Shown here: positions 18,564 through 27,712 of the stretch, in pieces
Layout: each line of letters begins with the position of its first letter
Numbering within the stretch: the stretch's first letter is position 1
Assembly: GCF_001544915.2 (NCBI RefSeq)
Contig: NZ_FCOE02000018.1
Location: 91,637-155,636 of the forward strand
Direction: 5' to 3'
Length of the DNA: 64,000 bases
Source of the DNA: Caballeronia pedi
GTDB lineage: Bacteria > Pseudomonadota > Gammaproteobacteria > Burkholderiales > Burkholderiaceae
The notes under the pieces: generated by a model
Database searches by the model: none
What the model saw: only the letters and a program-made list of their open reading frames with translations
What the model was told of the DNA's origin: nothing
Translations under genes and position numbers: made by a program

Positions 18564-20090
18564 ATGACCGAACCGACTCAACCGGGCGTCGCTCCCGAAC
18601 TGGAAGAGAACCAGATCATCGCCGAGCGGCGCGACAAGCTGCGCGCGCTGCGCGAGCAAGGCGTCGCCTATCCGAACGATTTCCGCCCGACGCATCAGGC
18701 CGCGGCGCTGCAAGGCGAATACGCCGAAACGGACAAGGACGCGCTCGAAGCGAATCCCCTGCCCGTCGCGATCGCCGGCCGGATGATGCTCAAGCGCGTG
18801 ATGGGCAAGGCCAGCTTCGCGACGGTTCAGGACGGCAGCGGCCAGATCCAGTTCTTCGTGACGCCCGCCGATGTCGGCGCCGAAACCTACGACGCCTTCA
18901 AAAAGTGGGATCTGGGCGACATCATCGCCGCGAAGGGCGTGCTGTTCCGTACCAACAAGGGCGAATTGTCGGTGCGTTGCACGGAATTGCGCCTGCTCTC
19001 GAAGGCGCTGCGTCCGCTGCCGGACAAGTTCCACGGCCTCGCCGATCAGGAAACGCGCTATCGCCAGCGCTACGTCGATCTGATCGTCACGCCGGAATCG
19101 CGCAAGACCTTCATGGCGCGCACCAAGGCGGTTACGTCGATCCGCAATTTCATGTCGCAGGCGAGCTTCATGGAAGTCGAAACGCCGATGCTGCACCCGA
19201 TTCCGGGCGGCGCGGCGGCGAAGCCTTTCACGACGCATCACAACGCGCTCGACATGCAGATGTTCCTGCGTATCGCGCCCGAGCTGTATCTGAAACGGCT
19301 GATCGTCGGCGGCTTCGAGCGTGTGTTCGAGATCAACCGTAACTTCCGGAACGAAGGCGTGTCGCCGCGTCACAATCCGGAATTCACGATGATGGAGTTC
19401 TACGCCGCGTACACCGATTACCGCTGGCTGATGGACTTCACCGAGCAACTGATCCGCCAGGCCGCGATCGACGCGCTCGGCACGGCGACCATCACGTATC
19501 AGGGCCGCGAACTCGATTTGAGCAAGCCGTTCCATCGGCTGACGATCAATCAGGCGATCCAGAAGTACGCGCCGCAGTACACCGACGCGCAGTTGTCGGA
19601 CGCCGCGTTCCTGCGCACGGAACTGAAGAAGTTCGGCGTCGATACGACGCAGCCCGCTTTCCTCAATGCGGGTGTGGGTTCGCTGCAACTCGCGCTGTTC
19701 GAAGAGACGGCAGAGTCGCAACTGTGGGAGCCGACGTATATCGTCGATTACCCGATCGAAGTGTCGCCGCTCGCGCGTGCGTCGGATTCGGTGTCGGGCA
19801 TCACGGAGCGTTTCGAGCTGTTCATCACGGGACGCGAGATCGCCAACGGCTTCTCGGAGCTGAACGATCCGGAAGATCAGGCCGCGCGCTTCCAGAAGCA
19901 GGTCGACCAGAAAGACGCCGGCGACGAAGAAGCGATGTTCTTCGACGCCGACTACATTCGCGCGCTCGAATACGGCATGCCGCCGACGGGTGGCTGCGGG
20001 ATCGGTATCGACCGACTGGTGATGTTGCTCACCGACAGCCCGAGCATCCGCGATGTGATTCTGTTTCCTCATCTGCGTCGGGAAGACTGA
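18564..20090 (+). CDS. lysS: lysyl-tRNA synthetase, class II
   Basis: The 508-residue enzyme charges tRNA-Lys in the cytosol. An N-terminal OB-fold anticodon-binding domain (around ANPLPVAIAGRMMLKRVMGK) precedes the class II catalytic core. Motif 2 is visible as RNFRNEGVSPRHNPEFTMME and motif 3 as GCGIGIDRLVMLLTD. The length is typical of the bacterial class II form. It follows prfB by 87 bp, as in E. coli and Burkholderiales, with a hairpin between them. Confidence 0.98.
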   Translation: MTEPTQPGVAPELEENQIIAERRDKLRALREQGVAYPNDFRPTHQAAALQGEYAETDKDALEANPLPVAIAGRMMLKRVMGKASFATVQDGSGQIQFFVTPADVGAETYDAFKKWDLGDIIAAKGVLFRTNKGELSVRCTELRLLSKALRPLPDKFHGLADQETRYRQRYVDLIVTPESRKTFMARTKAVTSIRNFMSQASFMEVETPMLHPIPGGAAAKPFTTHHNALDMQMFLRIAPELYLKRLIVGGFERVFEINRNFRNEGVSPRHNPEFTMMEFYAAYTDYRWLMDFTEQLIRQAAIDALGTATITYQGRELDLSKPFHRLTINQAIQKYAPQYTDAQLSDAAFLRTELKKFGVDTTQPAFLNAGVGSLQLALFEETAESQLWEPTYIVDYPIEVSPLARASDSVSGITERFELFITGREIANGFSELNDPEDQAARFQKQVDQKDAGDEEAMFFDADYIRALEYGMPPTGGCGIGIDRLVMLLTDSPSIRDVILFPHLRRED

Positions 20091-20115
20091 GTTTTTCGTC
20101 TCAGCGACGAGCGAG

Positions 20116-20145
20116 AAAGCGCGCCCACTGCGGCGCGCTTTTTTT
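20116..20145 (+). terminator. intrinsic terminator after lysS
   Basis: A 10-bp stem (20116-20125 and 20132-20141; AAAGCGCGCC with its complement) and a 6-nt loop are followed by a run of T residues. It lies 26 bp after the lysS stop. Confidence 0.85.
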
Positions 20146-20358
20146 CGTCTGCAAGATTTTGTTGTAACCGCTGGTAAATATTTCAAGGTCGATGTGGCGT
20201 ACGTGGCGTGCCAGCCTTGGCGGCGGTATCTGGCACCGGTCGTGCTTTTAATCAAAAGTGTCGATCTGCCGAAATTGTTACAAACCGGAAAAGCGAAAAA
20301 TCCGGGTTTCCCACAGAATGAATAGAGCCGCAATTTGCCTCGCAATGGAGGTTCAAAA

Positions 20359-21111
20359 ATGGATAACGGAACCAGCAAACTCAGCACGTCTCCCTCGTCC
20401 GGCGACGCTCAGCCGCAGCAGCGGCGCCTGCATCCGCTCGTCGCGACGGCGGCGGGCGCGGTGATCGTCGCGAGCCTGGTCGCCACGGCGGCGATGACGG
20501 GACTGTTCCCGAAGGCGTCGAGCAATGGCGCGCAGAATCCGCAGACGCAGACGGCGGCTGTCGCGCAGCAGCCGGTGGTGGATTCCGCCGCGCCGAGTCC
20601 GGCGCAGCCGACCGCGGCCCAGCAGCAGGCGGCTCAGCAACAGGCCGCGCAGCAGCAGGCGGCCCAACAACAAGCCGCACAGCAAGCAGCCGCCCAGCAG
20701 CAAGCGCAGCAGGCTCCGGCGCAGCCGCAACCCGCGCAGCCGTCGTATGCGCAGCAGCCGGCGCAACATCCGGCGTATTGCTCGACCTGCGGCACCGTCG
20801 AATCGATCTCGGCCATCAAGCAGGAAGGCCATGGAACGGGGGTCGGCGCGGTCGGGGGCGCGGTGGCGGGCGGTGTCGTAGGCAATCAGTTCGGACGCGG
20901 CGGCGGCCGCACCGCGATGACCCTGCTTGGCGCGCTAGGCGGCGGTCTCGCGGGCAATTCGGTCGAGAAGCATCTGCGCAGCGAAACCGATTATTCGGTG
21001 CACGTGCGGATGGAAAACGGCAAGACGCGCACATTCACGTACAAGAACCCGCCGCCGTTCGCGCAGGGTCAGCGTGTGCATATTCAGAACGGGACGTTGG
21101 TCGCGGGTTGA
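20359..21111 (+). CDS. glycine-zipper 2TM domain protein with Gln/Ala repeat linker
   Basis: The 250-residue protein starts at ATG 20359 behind GGAGG (20346-20350); an earlier in-frame ATG at 20335 has no ribosome binding site. It has a short cytosolic N-terminus, a membrane segment (PLVATAAGAVIVASLVATAA), then a long linker of repeated QQAAQ units (about residues 85-125). A PAYCSTCGTVESI motif and the glycine zipper GAVGGAVAGGVVGNQFGRGGG follow, then a beta domain ending VHIQNGTLVAG. This C-terminal part is the SlyB/17-kDa-antigen-type fold of envelope proteins. The exact role is unknown; a part in envelope integrity is likely. Confidence 0.85.
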   Translation: MDNGTSKLSTSPSSGDAQPQQRRLHPLVATAAGAVIVASLVATAAMTGLFPKASSNGAQNPQTQTAAVAQQPVVDSAAPSPAQPTAAQQQAAQQQAAQQQAAQQQAAQQAAAQQQAQQAPAQPQPAQPSYAQQPAQHPAYCSTCGTVESISAIKQEGHGTGVGAVGGAVAGGVVGNQFGRGGGRTAMTLLGALGGGLAGNSVEKHLRSETDYSVHVRMENGKTRTFTYKNPPPFAQGQRVHIQNGTLVAG

Positions 21112-21133
21112 TCGCTCGCGGAACCTCGAAGCA

Positions 21134-21170
21134 AAAAAGGCGGCAAACCTCTTCGGTTTGCCGCCTTTTT
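21134..21170. terminator. bidirectional terminator between glycine-zipper gene and pssA
   Basis: A perfect 16-bp inverted repeat (21134-21149 and 21155-21170) with a 5-nt TCTTC loop has A residues on one side and T residues on the other. It serves the convergent genes on either side. Confidence 0.9.
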
Positions 21171-21192
21171 CTTTCGTGTGAACGCGCTCGCC

Positions 21193-22059
21193 TCAATGCT
21201 CCCGCTGCAAACTGCGCGCCGGATTCGGCCTGCCGCGCATCGCGAGATAGCCCCACCAGATATAGCCCGAAAAGCCATACAGCACGAACAGGCAGAACAG
21301 CATGACCGGCGGATCGGACGACACCAGCACGAACGCCACGACGATCAGCAGCACGCCCGCGAACGGCACGCGGTAACGCACGTCGAGCGCCTTGCCGCTG
21401 TAGAACGGCGCGTTCGACACCATCGTCACGCCCGCGTAGATGGTCAGCGCGAACGCGACCCACGGCAGCCATACGAGCTTGAGCGGCACGCGGTTATCGG
21501 TCGCGAGCCACACGAAGCCCGCGATCAACGCCGCCGCCGCCGGCGATGGCAAACCCTGGAAATAACGCTTGTCGACCACGCCGATGTTCGAATTGAAACG
21601 CGCGAGCCGCAGCGCCGCGCCCGAGCAATAGACGAACGCCGCGAGCCAGCCCCAGCGTCCGAGATCCTTCAGCACCCATTCGTACATCACGAGCGCCGGC
21701 GCGACGCCGAACGACACCATGTCCGAGAGGCTATCGAACTGCTCGCCGAACGCGCTCTGAGTATGCGTCATGCGCGCGACGCGGCCATCCATGCCGTCGA
21801 GCACCATCGCGACGAAAATGGCGATGGCCGCGATCTCGAAGCGCACGTTCATCGCCTGGACGACGGCGAAGAAGCCGCAGAACAGCGCGGCCGTGGTGAA
21901 CGCATTGGGCAACAGATAAATGCCGCGCTTTCTCAGGAACTGCTGCCGTTTCGCACGCCGCGTTTCCACGGCGCCGACGTCCTGCGCGGCCTTGTTGCGG
22001 CGAAACGCGCGCGGAGGCGTCGCGGTTGCGCGATTACGGCGCGGTTTGAATGCCGCCAT
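21193..22059 (-). CDS. pssA: CDP-diacylglycerol-serine O-phosphatidyltransferase
   Basis: The 288-residue membrane enzyme makes phosphatidylserine from CDP-diacylglycerol and serine. The CDP-alcohol phosphotransferase signature is visible as DGMDGRVARMT followed by FGEQFDSLSD, which supplies the Asp metal ligands. Several membrane segments follow, for example LPNAFTTAALFCGFFAVVQA. I chose ATG 22059, giving MAAFKPRRNRATATPP, because the frame upstream lies over psd. It follows psd by 13 bp, so the two consecutive steps to phosphatidylethanolamine are made from one operon. It is the integral-membrane subclass, not the E. coli type. Confidence 0.95.
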   Translation of the reverse strand: MAAFKPRRNRATATPPRAFRRNKAAQDVGAVETRRAKRQQFLRKRGIYLLPNAFTTAALFCGFFAVVQAMNVRFEIAAIAIFVAMVLDGMDGRVARMTHTQSAFGEQFDSLSDMVSFGVAPALVMYEWVLKDLGRWGWLAAFVYCSGAALRLARFNSNIGVVDKRYFQGLPSPAAAALIAGFVWLATDNRVPLKLVWLPWVAFALTIYAGVTMVSNAPFYSGKALDVRYRVPFAGVLLIVVAFVLVSSDPPVMLFCLFVLYGFSGYIWWGYLAMRGRPNPARSLQREH

Positions 22060-22072
22060 CGAGACCTCCGCG

Positions 22073-22717
22073 TTATTCCGCGAACTCGGCGAGGATCGTC
22101 GACGAAGCCGAAACCTTTTCGCCGATCGACACGCGCGGGCGGCTGCCGACAGGCAGATACACATCGACGCGCGAGCCGAAGCGGATGAAGCCGTAGCGCT
22201 GGCCGCGCGTGAGCGGCTCGCCGACATGCACGTAGCACAGAATGCGTCGCGCAATCAGCCCCGCGATCTGCACCGACGTCACGGTGTGCCCGCCCGCCGT
22301 CTGCAGCACGACCGCGTTGCGCTCGTTTTCGGTCGAGGCTTTATCGACGGCCGCATTCAGAAATGCGCCCGGAAAGTACTGCACCTTCGTGATGGCGCCG
22401 TCCACCGGCGAGCGTTGCGAATGCACGTTGAACACGTTCATGAACACGCTGATCTTGAGCGCTTCGCGGCCCACGTACGGATCGTGGGCGGTTTCGACCG
22501 CGACGATGCGCCCATCGGCCGGACACAGCACCGCGTTGGACTGGGTCGGAATCGGGCGGGCCGGATCGCGGAAGAACTGGACGACGAAAATCACGATCAG
22601 CCAGAAGATCCAGGCGAAGCCGAAGCCGCCCATCGCTTGCACGAGGATGGCAACGACAGCCGCGATGGCGATGAACGGCCAGCCTTCGCGGGCAATGATC
22701 GGATGAGGATAGTTCAT
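22073..22717 (-). CDS. psd: phosphatidylserine decarboxylase proenzyme
   Basis: The 214-residue proenzyme converts phosphatidylserine to phosphatidylethanolamine. It is the short proteobacterial type: MNYPHPIIAREGWPF, one or two N-terminal membrane segments, VQFFRDPARPIP, CPADGRIVAVE, MNVFNVHSQRSPVDG and FIRFGSRVDVYLP. The Gly-Ser pair in RFGSR is the self-cleavage site that creates the pyruvoyl group. The start ATG at 22717 is chosen because the frame upstream runs into the terminator of ilvC. It is followed by pssA. Confidence 0.95.
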   Translation of the reverse strand: MNYPHPIIAREGWPFIAIAAVVAILVQAMGGFGFAWIFWLIVIFVVQFFRDPARPIPTQSNAVLCPADGRIVAVETAHDPYVGREALKISVFMNVFNVHSQRSPVDGAITKVQYFPGAFLNAAVDKASTENERNAVVLQTAGGHTVTSVQIAGLIARRILCYVHVGEPLTRGQRYGFIRFGSRVDVYLPVGSRPRVSIGEKVSASSTILAEFAE

Positions 22718-22754
22718 GAACGGGTTCTGTGTTTTTGAAAACCGTAGGATAACA

Positions 22755-22790
22755 AAAGCCGCCCGGCGCACAGGGCTGCCGGACGGCTTT
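22755..22790 (-). terminator. intrinsic terminator after ilvC
   Basis: A 13-bp stem with one mismatch (22755-22767 and 22778-22790) lies between the ilvC stop and psd. On the minus strand it is followed by TTTTGTT, a U-rich tail. It separates the ilv genes from psd-pssA. Confidence 0.75.
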
Positions 22791-22813
22791 CGATATAGCA
22801 AAAAACGTGACGC

Positions 22814-23830
22814 TTAGTTCTTCGACTGGTCAACCAGCTTGTTCTTCGCGATCCACGGCATCATCGCGCGCAGCTTTTCGCCAACTTGCTCGATCTGATG
22901 CTCGGACGTCAGACGGCGGCGCGATTGCAGCGTCGGCGCACCGGCGCGGTTCTCGATGATGAAGCTCTTCGCGTATTCGCCGGTCTGGATGTCCTTCAGC
23001 ACGGCCTTCATCGCCTTCTTCGTCTCTTCCGTGACGATGCGCGGGCCCGTCACGTACTCGCCGTATTCGGCGTTGTTGGAGATCGAATAGTTCATGTTGG
23101 CGATGCCGCCTTCGTAGATCAGGTCGACGATCAGCTTCAGTTCGTGCAGGCACTCGAAGTACGCCATTTCCGGCGCGTAGCCCGCTTCCACCAGCGTTTC
23201 GAAGCCGGCCTTGATCAGGTCGACGGTGCCGCCGCACAGAACCGCTTGCTCGCCGAACAGGTCGGTTTCGGTTTCTTCACGGAAGTTCGTCTCGATGATG
23301 CCCGCGCGGCCGCCGCCGTTCGCCACTGCGTACGACAACGCGACATCGCGTGCCGAACCCGACTTGTCTTGTGCAACGGCGACCAGGTGCGGCACGCCGC
23401 CGCCCTGGCTGTACGTGTTGCGCACAGTGTGGCCCGGCGCTTTCGGCGCGATCATGATGACGTCCAGATCCGCACGCGGGATCACCTGGCCGTAATGGAT
23501 GTTGAAGCCGTGCGCGAATGCGAGCGCAGCGCCTTGCTTGGCGTTGTCGTGCACTTCGTTCTTGTAGACCTCGGCGATCTGCTCGTCGGGCAGGAGCATC
23601 ATGACGACGTCGGCGCCCTTCACGGCTTCGGCCACTTCCTTCACCTTGAGGCCCGCGTTCTCGGCCTTGCTCCACGATGCGCCGCCCTTGCGCAGACCCA
23701 CCGTCACGTTCACGCCGCTGTCCTTCAGGTTGAGCGCGTGTGCATGGCCTTGCGAGCCATAACCGATGATGGTGACTTGCTTGCCCTTGATGAGGGAGAG
23801 GTCGGCGTCCTTGTCGTAGAAAACTTTCAT
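22814..23830 (-). CDS. ilvC: ketol-acid reductoisomerase (class I, NADP-dependent)
   Basis: The 338-residue enzyme isomerises and reduces acetolactate or acetohydroxybutyrate in valine and isoleucine synthesis. The nucleotide-binding motif is GYGSQGHAHALNLKDSG near residue 25, and the family signature regions LLPDEQIAEVY and APKAPGHTVRNTY are present. The conserved metal ligands lie in ETDLFGEQAVLCGG and in the acidic ECLHELKLIVD. The length is that of the short class I form. It follows ilvN in the order ilvB-ilvN-ilvC. Confidence 0.98.
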   Translation of the reverse strand: MKVFYDKDADLSLIKGKQVTIIGYGSQGHAHALNLKDSGVNVTVGLRKGGASWSKAENAGLKVKEVAEAVKGADVVMMLLPDEQIAEVYKNEVHDNAKQGAALAFAHGFNIHYGQVIPRADLDVIMIAPKAPGHTVRNTYSQGGGVPHLVAVAQDKSGSARDVALSYAVANGGGRAGIIETNFREETETDLFGEQAVLCGGTVDLIKAGFETLVEAGYAPEMAYFECLHELKLIVDLIYEGGIANMNYSISNNAEYGEYVTGPRIVTEETKKAMKAVLKDIQTGEYAKSFIIENRAGAPTLQSRRRLTSEHQIEQVGEKLRAMMPWIAKNKLVDQSKN

Positions 23831-23897
23831 GGTGGTTCCTTGAGTCCTGATGCGTTGAATGGTTGCGCTACTTTGCTGCTATTTGATGAGGAAGGCG

Positions 23898-24389
23898 TCA
23901 GACCTTGAGAATCCGCTCGCCCCGGCCAATGCCGGAGCTGCCCGTGCGAACGGTTTCGAGGATCGCCGTGGCGTCGAGCGCCTGAATGAACGCGTCGAGC
24001 TTGTCGCTCGCGCCGGTCAGTTCCATCGTATAGGTCTTCTCGGTGACGTCGATGATGCGGCCGCGGAAGATATCCGCCATGCGCTTCATTTCTTCACGTT
24101 CCTTGCCGACCGCCCGTACCTTGATGAGCATCAGCTCGCGCTCGATGTGGGCGCCCTCTGTCAGGTCGACCACTTTCACCACCTCGATCAGGCGGTTCAG
24201 GTGCTTCGTGATCTGTTCGATCACGTCGTCCGAGCCAATCGAGACGATGGTCAGCCGCGACAGCGAACTGTCTTCGGTCGGCGCCACCGTCAGCGTTTCG
24301 ATGTTATAGCCGCGTGCCGAAAAGAGCCCGACGACGCGCGATAACGCGCCCGGTTCGTTTTCCAGCAAAACGGAGATGATGTGTTTCAT
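23898..24389 (-). CDS. ilvN: acetolactate synthase small (regulatory) subunit
   Basis: The 163-residue subunit begins MKHIISVLLENEPGALSRVVGLFSARGYNIETL, an ACT domain that binds valine for feedback inhibition. The C-terminal domain (DKLDAFIQALDATAILETVRTG) is typical of the IlvH-type small subunit. It lies between the catalytic subunit gene and ilvC. By similarity to the IlvIH type it could also be named ilvH. Confidence 0.96.
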   Translation of the reverse strand: MKHIISVLLENEPGALSRVVGLFSARGYNIETLTVAPTEDSSLSRLTIVSIGSDDVIEQITKHLNRLIEVVKVVDLTEGAHIERELMLIKVRAVGKEREEMKRMADIFRGRIIDVTEKTYTMELTGASDKLDAFIQALDATAILETVRTGSSGIGRGERILKV

Positions 24390-24497
24390 GTGTTTTTCCC
24401 GAATGTGTCCAGAAGTGGCCTTCGTTCGAAAAACCCGCGCGCGACGCTCGTCCTTTGTGAAGACAGGCGCGCGCGAGCCTCGCGAGACAAAGCCGCG

Positions 24498-26261
24498 TTA
24501 TAGATCCTCAGACCCGAGCAGCATTTCCGTGATGCCTTTGCCTGCCTGCACCATCGGGAATACGTTTTCGGTGGGATCGGTCTGGAAGTCGAGAAATACG
24601 GTGCGATCCTTCAAACGCAGCGCTTCCTTCAGCGCCGGCTCGACGTCCGCGGTCTTTTCGACACGAATGCCGACATGGCCATACGCTTCAGCGAGCTTCA
24701 CGAAGTCGGGCAGCGCGTCCATGTACGAGCTGGAATAGCGCTTCTTGTATTCGATCTGCTGCCACTGGCGCACCATGCCGAGATAGCGGTTGTTCAGCGA
24801 AATGATCTTGACGGGCGTGTTGTACTGCTTGCACGTCGAGAGTTCCTGAATGCACATCTGGATGGAGCCTTCGCCCGTGATGCACACCACTTCGTCGTCC
24901 GGGAAGGCCATCTTCACGCCCATCGCCGCCGGCAGGCCGAAGCCCATCGTGCCGAGGCCGCCCGAGTTGATCCAGCGGCGCGGCTTGTTGAACGGATAGA
25001 ACTGCGCCGCCCACATCTGGTGCTGGCCGACGTCGGAACACACGAACGCCTCGCCGTCGGTCAGCTCCCAGAGCTTCTCGACGACGTACTGCGGCTTGAT
25101 GATCTCGCTCTTGCGGTCGTAAGCGAGGCAGTCCTTCGAGCGCCAGCCTTCGATCTCGTCCCACCACGTCTTGAGCGCCTGCGTGTCCGGGCCGTGCTCC
25201 GCGTGCTGAAGCTGCTCGATCAGTTCCTTCAGCACTTCCTTCACGTCGCCGACGATCGGGATATCGACCTTCACGCGCTTGGAAATGGAGGACGGATCGA
25301 CGTCGATATGAATGATCTTGCGCGGCGACGACGCGAAGTGCTTCGGATCGCCGATCACGCGGTCGTCGAAGCGCGCGCCGATCGCGATCAGCACGTCGCA
25401 GTTCTGCATCGCCATGTTGGCTTCGTACGTGCCGTGCATGCCGAGCATGCCGAGGAACTTCTTGTCGGACGCGCGGTAGCCGCCGAGGCCCATCAGCGTG
25501 TTGGTGACGGGATAGCCGAGCAGATCGGCGAACTGGTTCAGCTCGCGCGATGCGTCCGCGAGAATGATGCCGCCGCCGGTATAGATGTACGGGCGCTTCG
25601 CCGACAGCAGCAGTTGCACCGCCTTGCGGATCTGGCCCGAATGGCCCTTCGTGACGGGGTTGTACGAACGCAGCGACACGCTCTTGACCGGCTCGTACTT
25701 GCACGGCGCCTTCGACACGTCCTTCGGAATGTCGATCAGCACGGGGCCGGGACGGCCGGTACGCGCGATATAGAACGCCTTCTTGACGGTTTCGGCCAGA
25801 TCGCGCACGTCCTTCACGAGGAAGTTGTGCTTCACGCACGGACGCGTGATGCCGACGGTGTCGCACTCCTGGAAGGCGTCGAGGCCGATGGCCGCGGTGG
25901 GCACCTGGCCGCTGATGACGACGAGCGGAATCGAATCCATGTAGGCCGTGGCGATGCCGGTGACGGCATTGGTGACGCCCGGGCCCGAAGTCACGAGGCA
26001 CACGCCCACGTTGCCGGTCGAGCGCGCGTAGGCGTCGGCGGCATGCACGGCGGCCTGTTCGTGGCGCACGAGAATGTGCTGGATCTGGTCCTGCTTGTAC
26101 AGCTCGTCGTAGATGTAGAGTACCGAGCCGCCGGGATAACCCCAGATGAATTCGACCTTTTCGTCAGCGAGCGCGCGCATGAGCACGGTGCCGCCGATGG
26201 AGTCAGCTTCGTGAGGAGGAGTGGTATCCGACGTGGAGAATTCCGCGCTAGGCATGTTCAT
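24498..26261 (-). CDS. ilvB: acetolactate synthase large (catalytic) subunit
   Basis: The 587-residue thiamine-diphosphate enzyme condenses two pyruvates, or pyruvate and 2-ketobutyrate, to begin branched-chain amino acid synthesis. The N-terminal part has FIWGYPGGSVLYIYDEL and the catalytic Glu in HEQAAVHAADAYARSTG. The TPP/Mg motif appears as ITGEGSIQMCIQEL followed by LNNRYLGMVRQWQ; Glu replaces the more common Asp in G-D-G-S, which I recall as normal for Burkholderia IlvI. It could equally be called ilvI. Two in-frame ATGs (26261 and 26255) are possible starts. Confidence 0.97.
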   Translation of the reverse strand: MNMPSAEFSTSDTTPPHEADSIGGTVLMRALADEKVEFIWGYPGGSVLYIYDELYKQDQIQHILVRHEQAAVHAADAYARSTGNVGVCLVTSGPGVTNAVTGIATAYMDSIPLVVISGQVPTAAIGLDAFQECDTVGITRPCVKHNFLVKDVRDLAETVKKAFYIARTGRPGPVLIDIPKDVSKAPCKYEPVKSVSLRSYNPVTKGHSGQIRKAVQLLLSAKRPYIYTGGGIILADASRELNQFADLLGYPVTNTLMGLGGYRASDKKFLGMLGMHGTYEANMAMQNCDVLIAIGARFDDRVIGDPKHFASSPRKIIHIDVDPSSISKRVKVDIPIVGDVKEVLKELIEQLQHAEHGPDTQALKTWWDEIEGWRSKDCLAYDRKSEIIKPQYVVEKLWELTDGEAFVCSDVGQHQMWAAQFYPFNKPRRWINSGGLGTMGFGLPAAMGVKMAFPDDEVVCITGEGSIQMCIQELSTCKQYNTPVKIISLNNRYLGMVRQWQQIEYKKRYSSSYMDALPDFVKLAEAYGHVGIRVEKTADVEPALKEALRLKDRTVFLDFQTDPTENVFPMVQAGKGITEMLLGSEDL

Positions 26262-26671
26262 TCATCACCTTTCGAATTTTCGGCAAAAAATTGATTGGGT
26301 GCTCTCTACCGGGCTTGTGGCTCGGGTTCAAGCGGCGCGTCTAGGTTTGGCAGGCAAACTTCTTGGGCTCGCCTCAAAGCAGACATTTCACTGATGATGC
26401 GAGTCAGAAAATGTAACAGTGGCGTGCGCGGCGGGTCAAGCAAAAAGTTTCCGAATGCGCCGATGGCGCGGTATTCCGTGCCGCCGCGCTTGAAAGCCAC
26501 TTGCAAGCGCAAGCTGTCGAAGGCATGGCTATTTGACCGAACGCACGTCGTCAACGGCAACAAAACCTCTCAATTTGTCCGGATGCCGCGAAACTTTGCT
26601 AGGATTCGCAGGTTTTCCTCGAACCTCACGATCCCTTTCGACGCAAATTCGTTGCGCCGGGTCCCCAACGG
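26262..26671. other. 410-bp divergent intergenic region between ilvB and the ECF sigma gene
   Basis: No convincing gene is visible; the one minus frame (26306-26563) lacks a ribosome binding site and a recognisable composition. I searched for a branched-chain attenuator (a run of Leu/Val/Ile codons followed by a hairpin) upstream of ilvB and did not find one. The region must hold the promoters of both divergent genes. TAGGAT at 26600-26605 is a possible -10 for the sigma gene, but with a 19-bp spacer to TTGTCC. Confidence 0.5.
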
Positions 26672-27235
26672 ATGGCATCAGACAAGGAACTCGCCGATTT
26701 CCTGGCGGGCGTCGAAAGACGCGCGTTCAAGCAAACCGTGTACACCGTTCGCGACGACGACGCGGCGCTCGACATCGTGCAAGACGCGATGATCAAGCTG
26801 GCGGAAAAATACGGCGACCGCCCGTCATCCGAGCTTCCGCTCCTGTTCCAGCGTATCCTGCAGAACGCGACGCACGATTATTTCCGTCGCCAGAAGGTGC
26901 GCAACACCTGGGTCAGCCTCTTCTCGTCCTTCGGCAACGCCGACGACGACGAATTCGACCCGCTCGAAACCTTCGAATCCGAGGACGGCGCGGCCGGCAG
27001 CGAAAGCAGCGAGAACAAACTGGAGCGCGAACAGGTATTGAATCTGATCGACGCCGAAATCCAGAAACTGCCTGCGCGTCAACGGGAAGCGTTTCTCATG
27101 CGTTACTGGGAAGACATGGATGTCGCCGAGACGGCCGCCGCGATGGGGTGCTCCGAGGGCAGCGTGAAGACGCACTGTTCACGCGCCACGCACACTCTCG
27201 CACAAGCCCTGAAAGCAAAAGGGATCACGCTATGA
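26672..27235 (+). CDS. ECF-type RNA polymerase sigma factor
   Basis: The 187-residue product is a sigma-70 family factor of the extracytoplasmic-function type. Region 2 is visible as DIVQDAMIKLAEKY with the nearby DYFRRQKVRNTW. Region 4 is LPARQREAFLMRYWEDMDVAETAAAMGCSEG followed by SVKTHCSRA, a helix-turn-helix for the -35 element. An acidic linker (DDDEFDPLETFESEDGAAG) separates them. It is the first gene of a run of four with overlapping ends (DUF3619, DUF3106, RDD). No classical anti-sigma gene is present; the DUF3619 protein could fill that role. Confidence 0.92.
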   Translation: MASDKELADFLAGVERRAFKQTVYTVRDDDAALDIVQDAMIKLAEKYGDRPSSELPLLFQRILQNATHDYFRRQKVRNTWVSLFSSFGNADDDEFDPLETFESEDGAAGSESSENKLEREQVLNLIDAEIQKLPARQREAFLMRYWEDMDVAETAAAMGCSEGSVKTHCSRATHTLAQALKAKGITL

Positions 27236-27684
27236 GTTCCGTTCTTGAAACGAAGGAAAACGAGTTCGCGCTGAAGGTCGTGCGCGCGCTCGACGAAAAC
27301 ACATCGAATATTCCGGCTGCCGCCGTCGACCGGTTGCGCGATGCGCGCCGCGTCGCGATCGCGCGCAAGAAGCCGGAGAAAGTGGCCGTCACGATGGCCG
27401 CGCCCGCCTTCACGCCGGCGTTCGCCGGCGCCGGCGGCACGCTCACGGCGGGCGAGCCCGGAGACGATCATCGTCCGAAGGGGCTGCTCGCGCGTCTCGG
27501 CGGGCTGGGCCTCGCCTGGCCGCTCGCGGCGCTCATCATCGGGCTGGCGGGCATCGCGTACTGGGAAGATCAGCAGCGCAAGGCCGAACTCGCCGAAATA
27601 GACGCGGCCATGATGAGCGACAGCCTGCCGATCGACGCCTATCTCGATCACGGTTTCAACGCGTACCTGACGCGCAATCATTAA
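27232..27684 (+). CDS. DUF3619 family single-pass membrane protein
   Basis: The 150-residue protein starts at ATG 27232, overlapping the sigma-factor stop by 4 bp. It has a soluble helical N-terminus (ENEFALKVVRALDENTSNIPAAAVDRLRDARRVA), a Pro/Ala/Gly linker, one membrane segment (LAWPLAALIIGLAGIAYWE) and a short outer tail. This matches the DUF3619 family of Burkholderiales. Its topology, with a cytosolic N-terminal helix bundle and one membrane span, and its coupling to the sigma gene suggest an anti-sigma factor, but I see no zinc-binding anti-sigma motif. Confidence 0.82.
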   Translation: MSSVLETKENEFALKVVRALDENTSNIPAAAVDRLRDARRVAIARKKPEKVAVTMAAPAFTPAFAGAGGTLTAGEPGDDHRPKGLLARLGGLGLAWPLAALIIGLAGIAYWEDQQRKAELAEIDAAMMSDSLPIDAYLDHGFNAYLTRNH

Positions 27685-27712
27685 GCACTGAATACAGCGG
27701 GGGAATTTTCGG

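Noticed and set aside
26262..26671. Attenuator with a leader peptide upstream of ilvB
   Set aside because: I found no run of branched-chain codons with a hairpin; only ordinary intergenic sequence.
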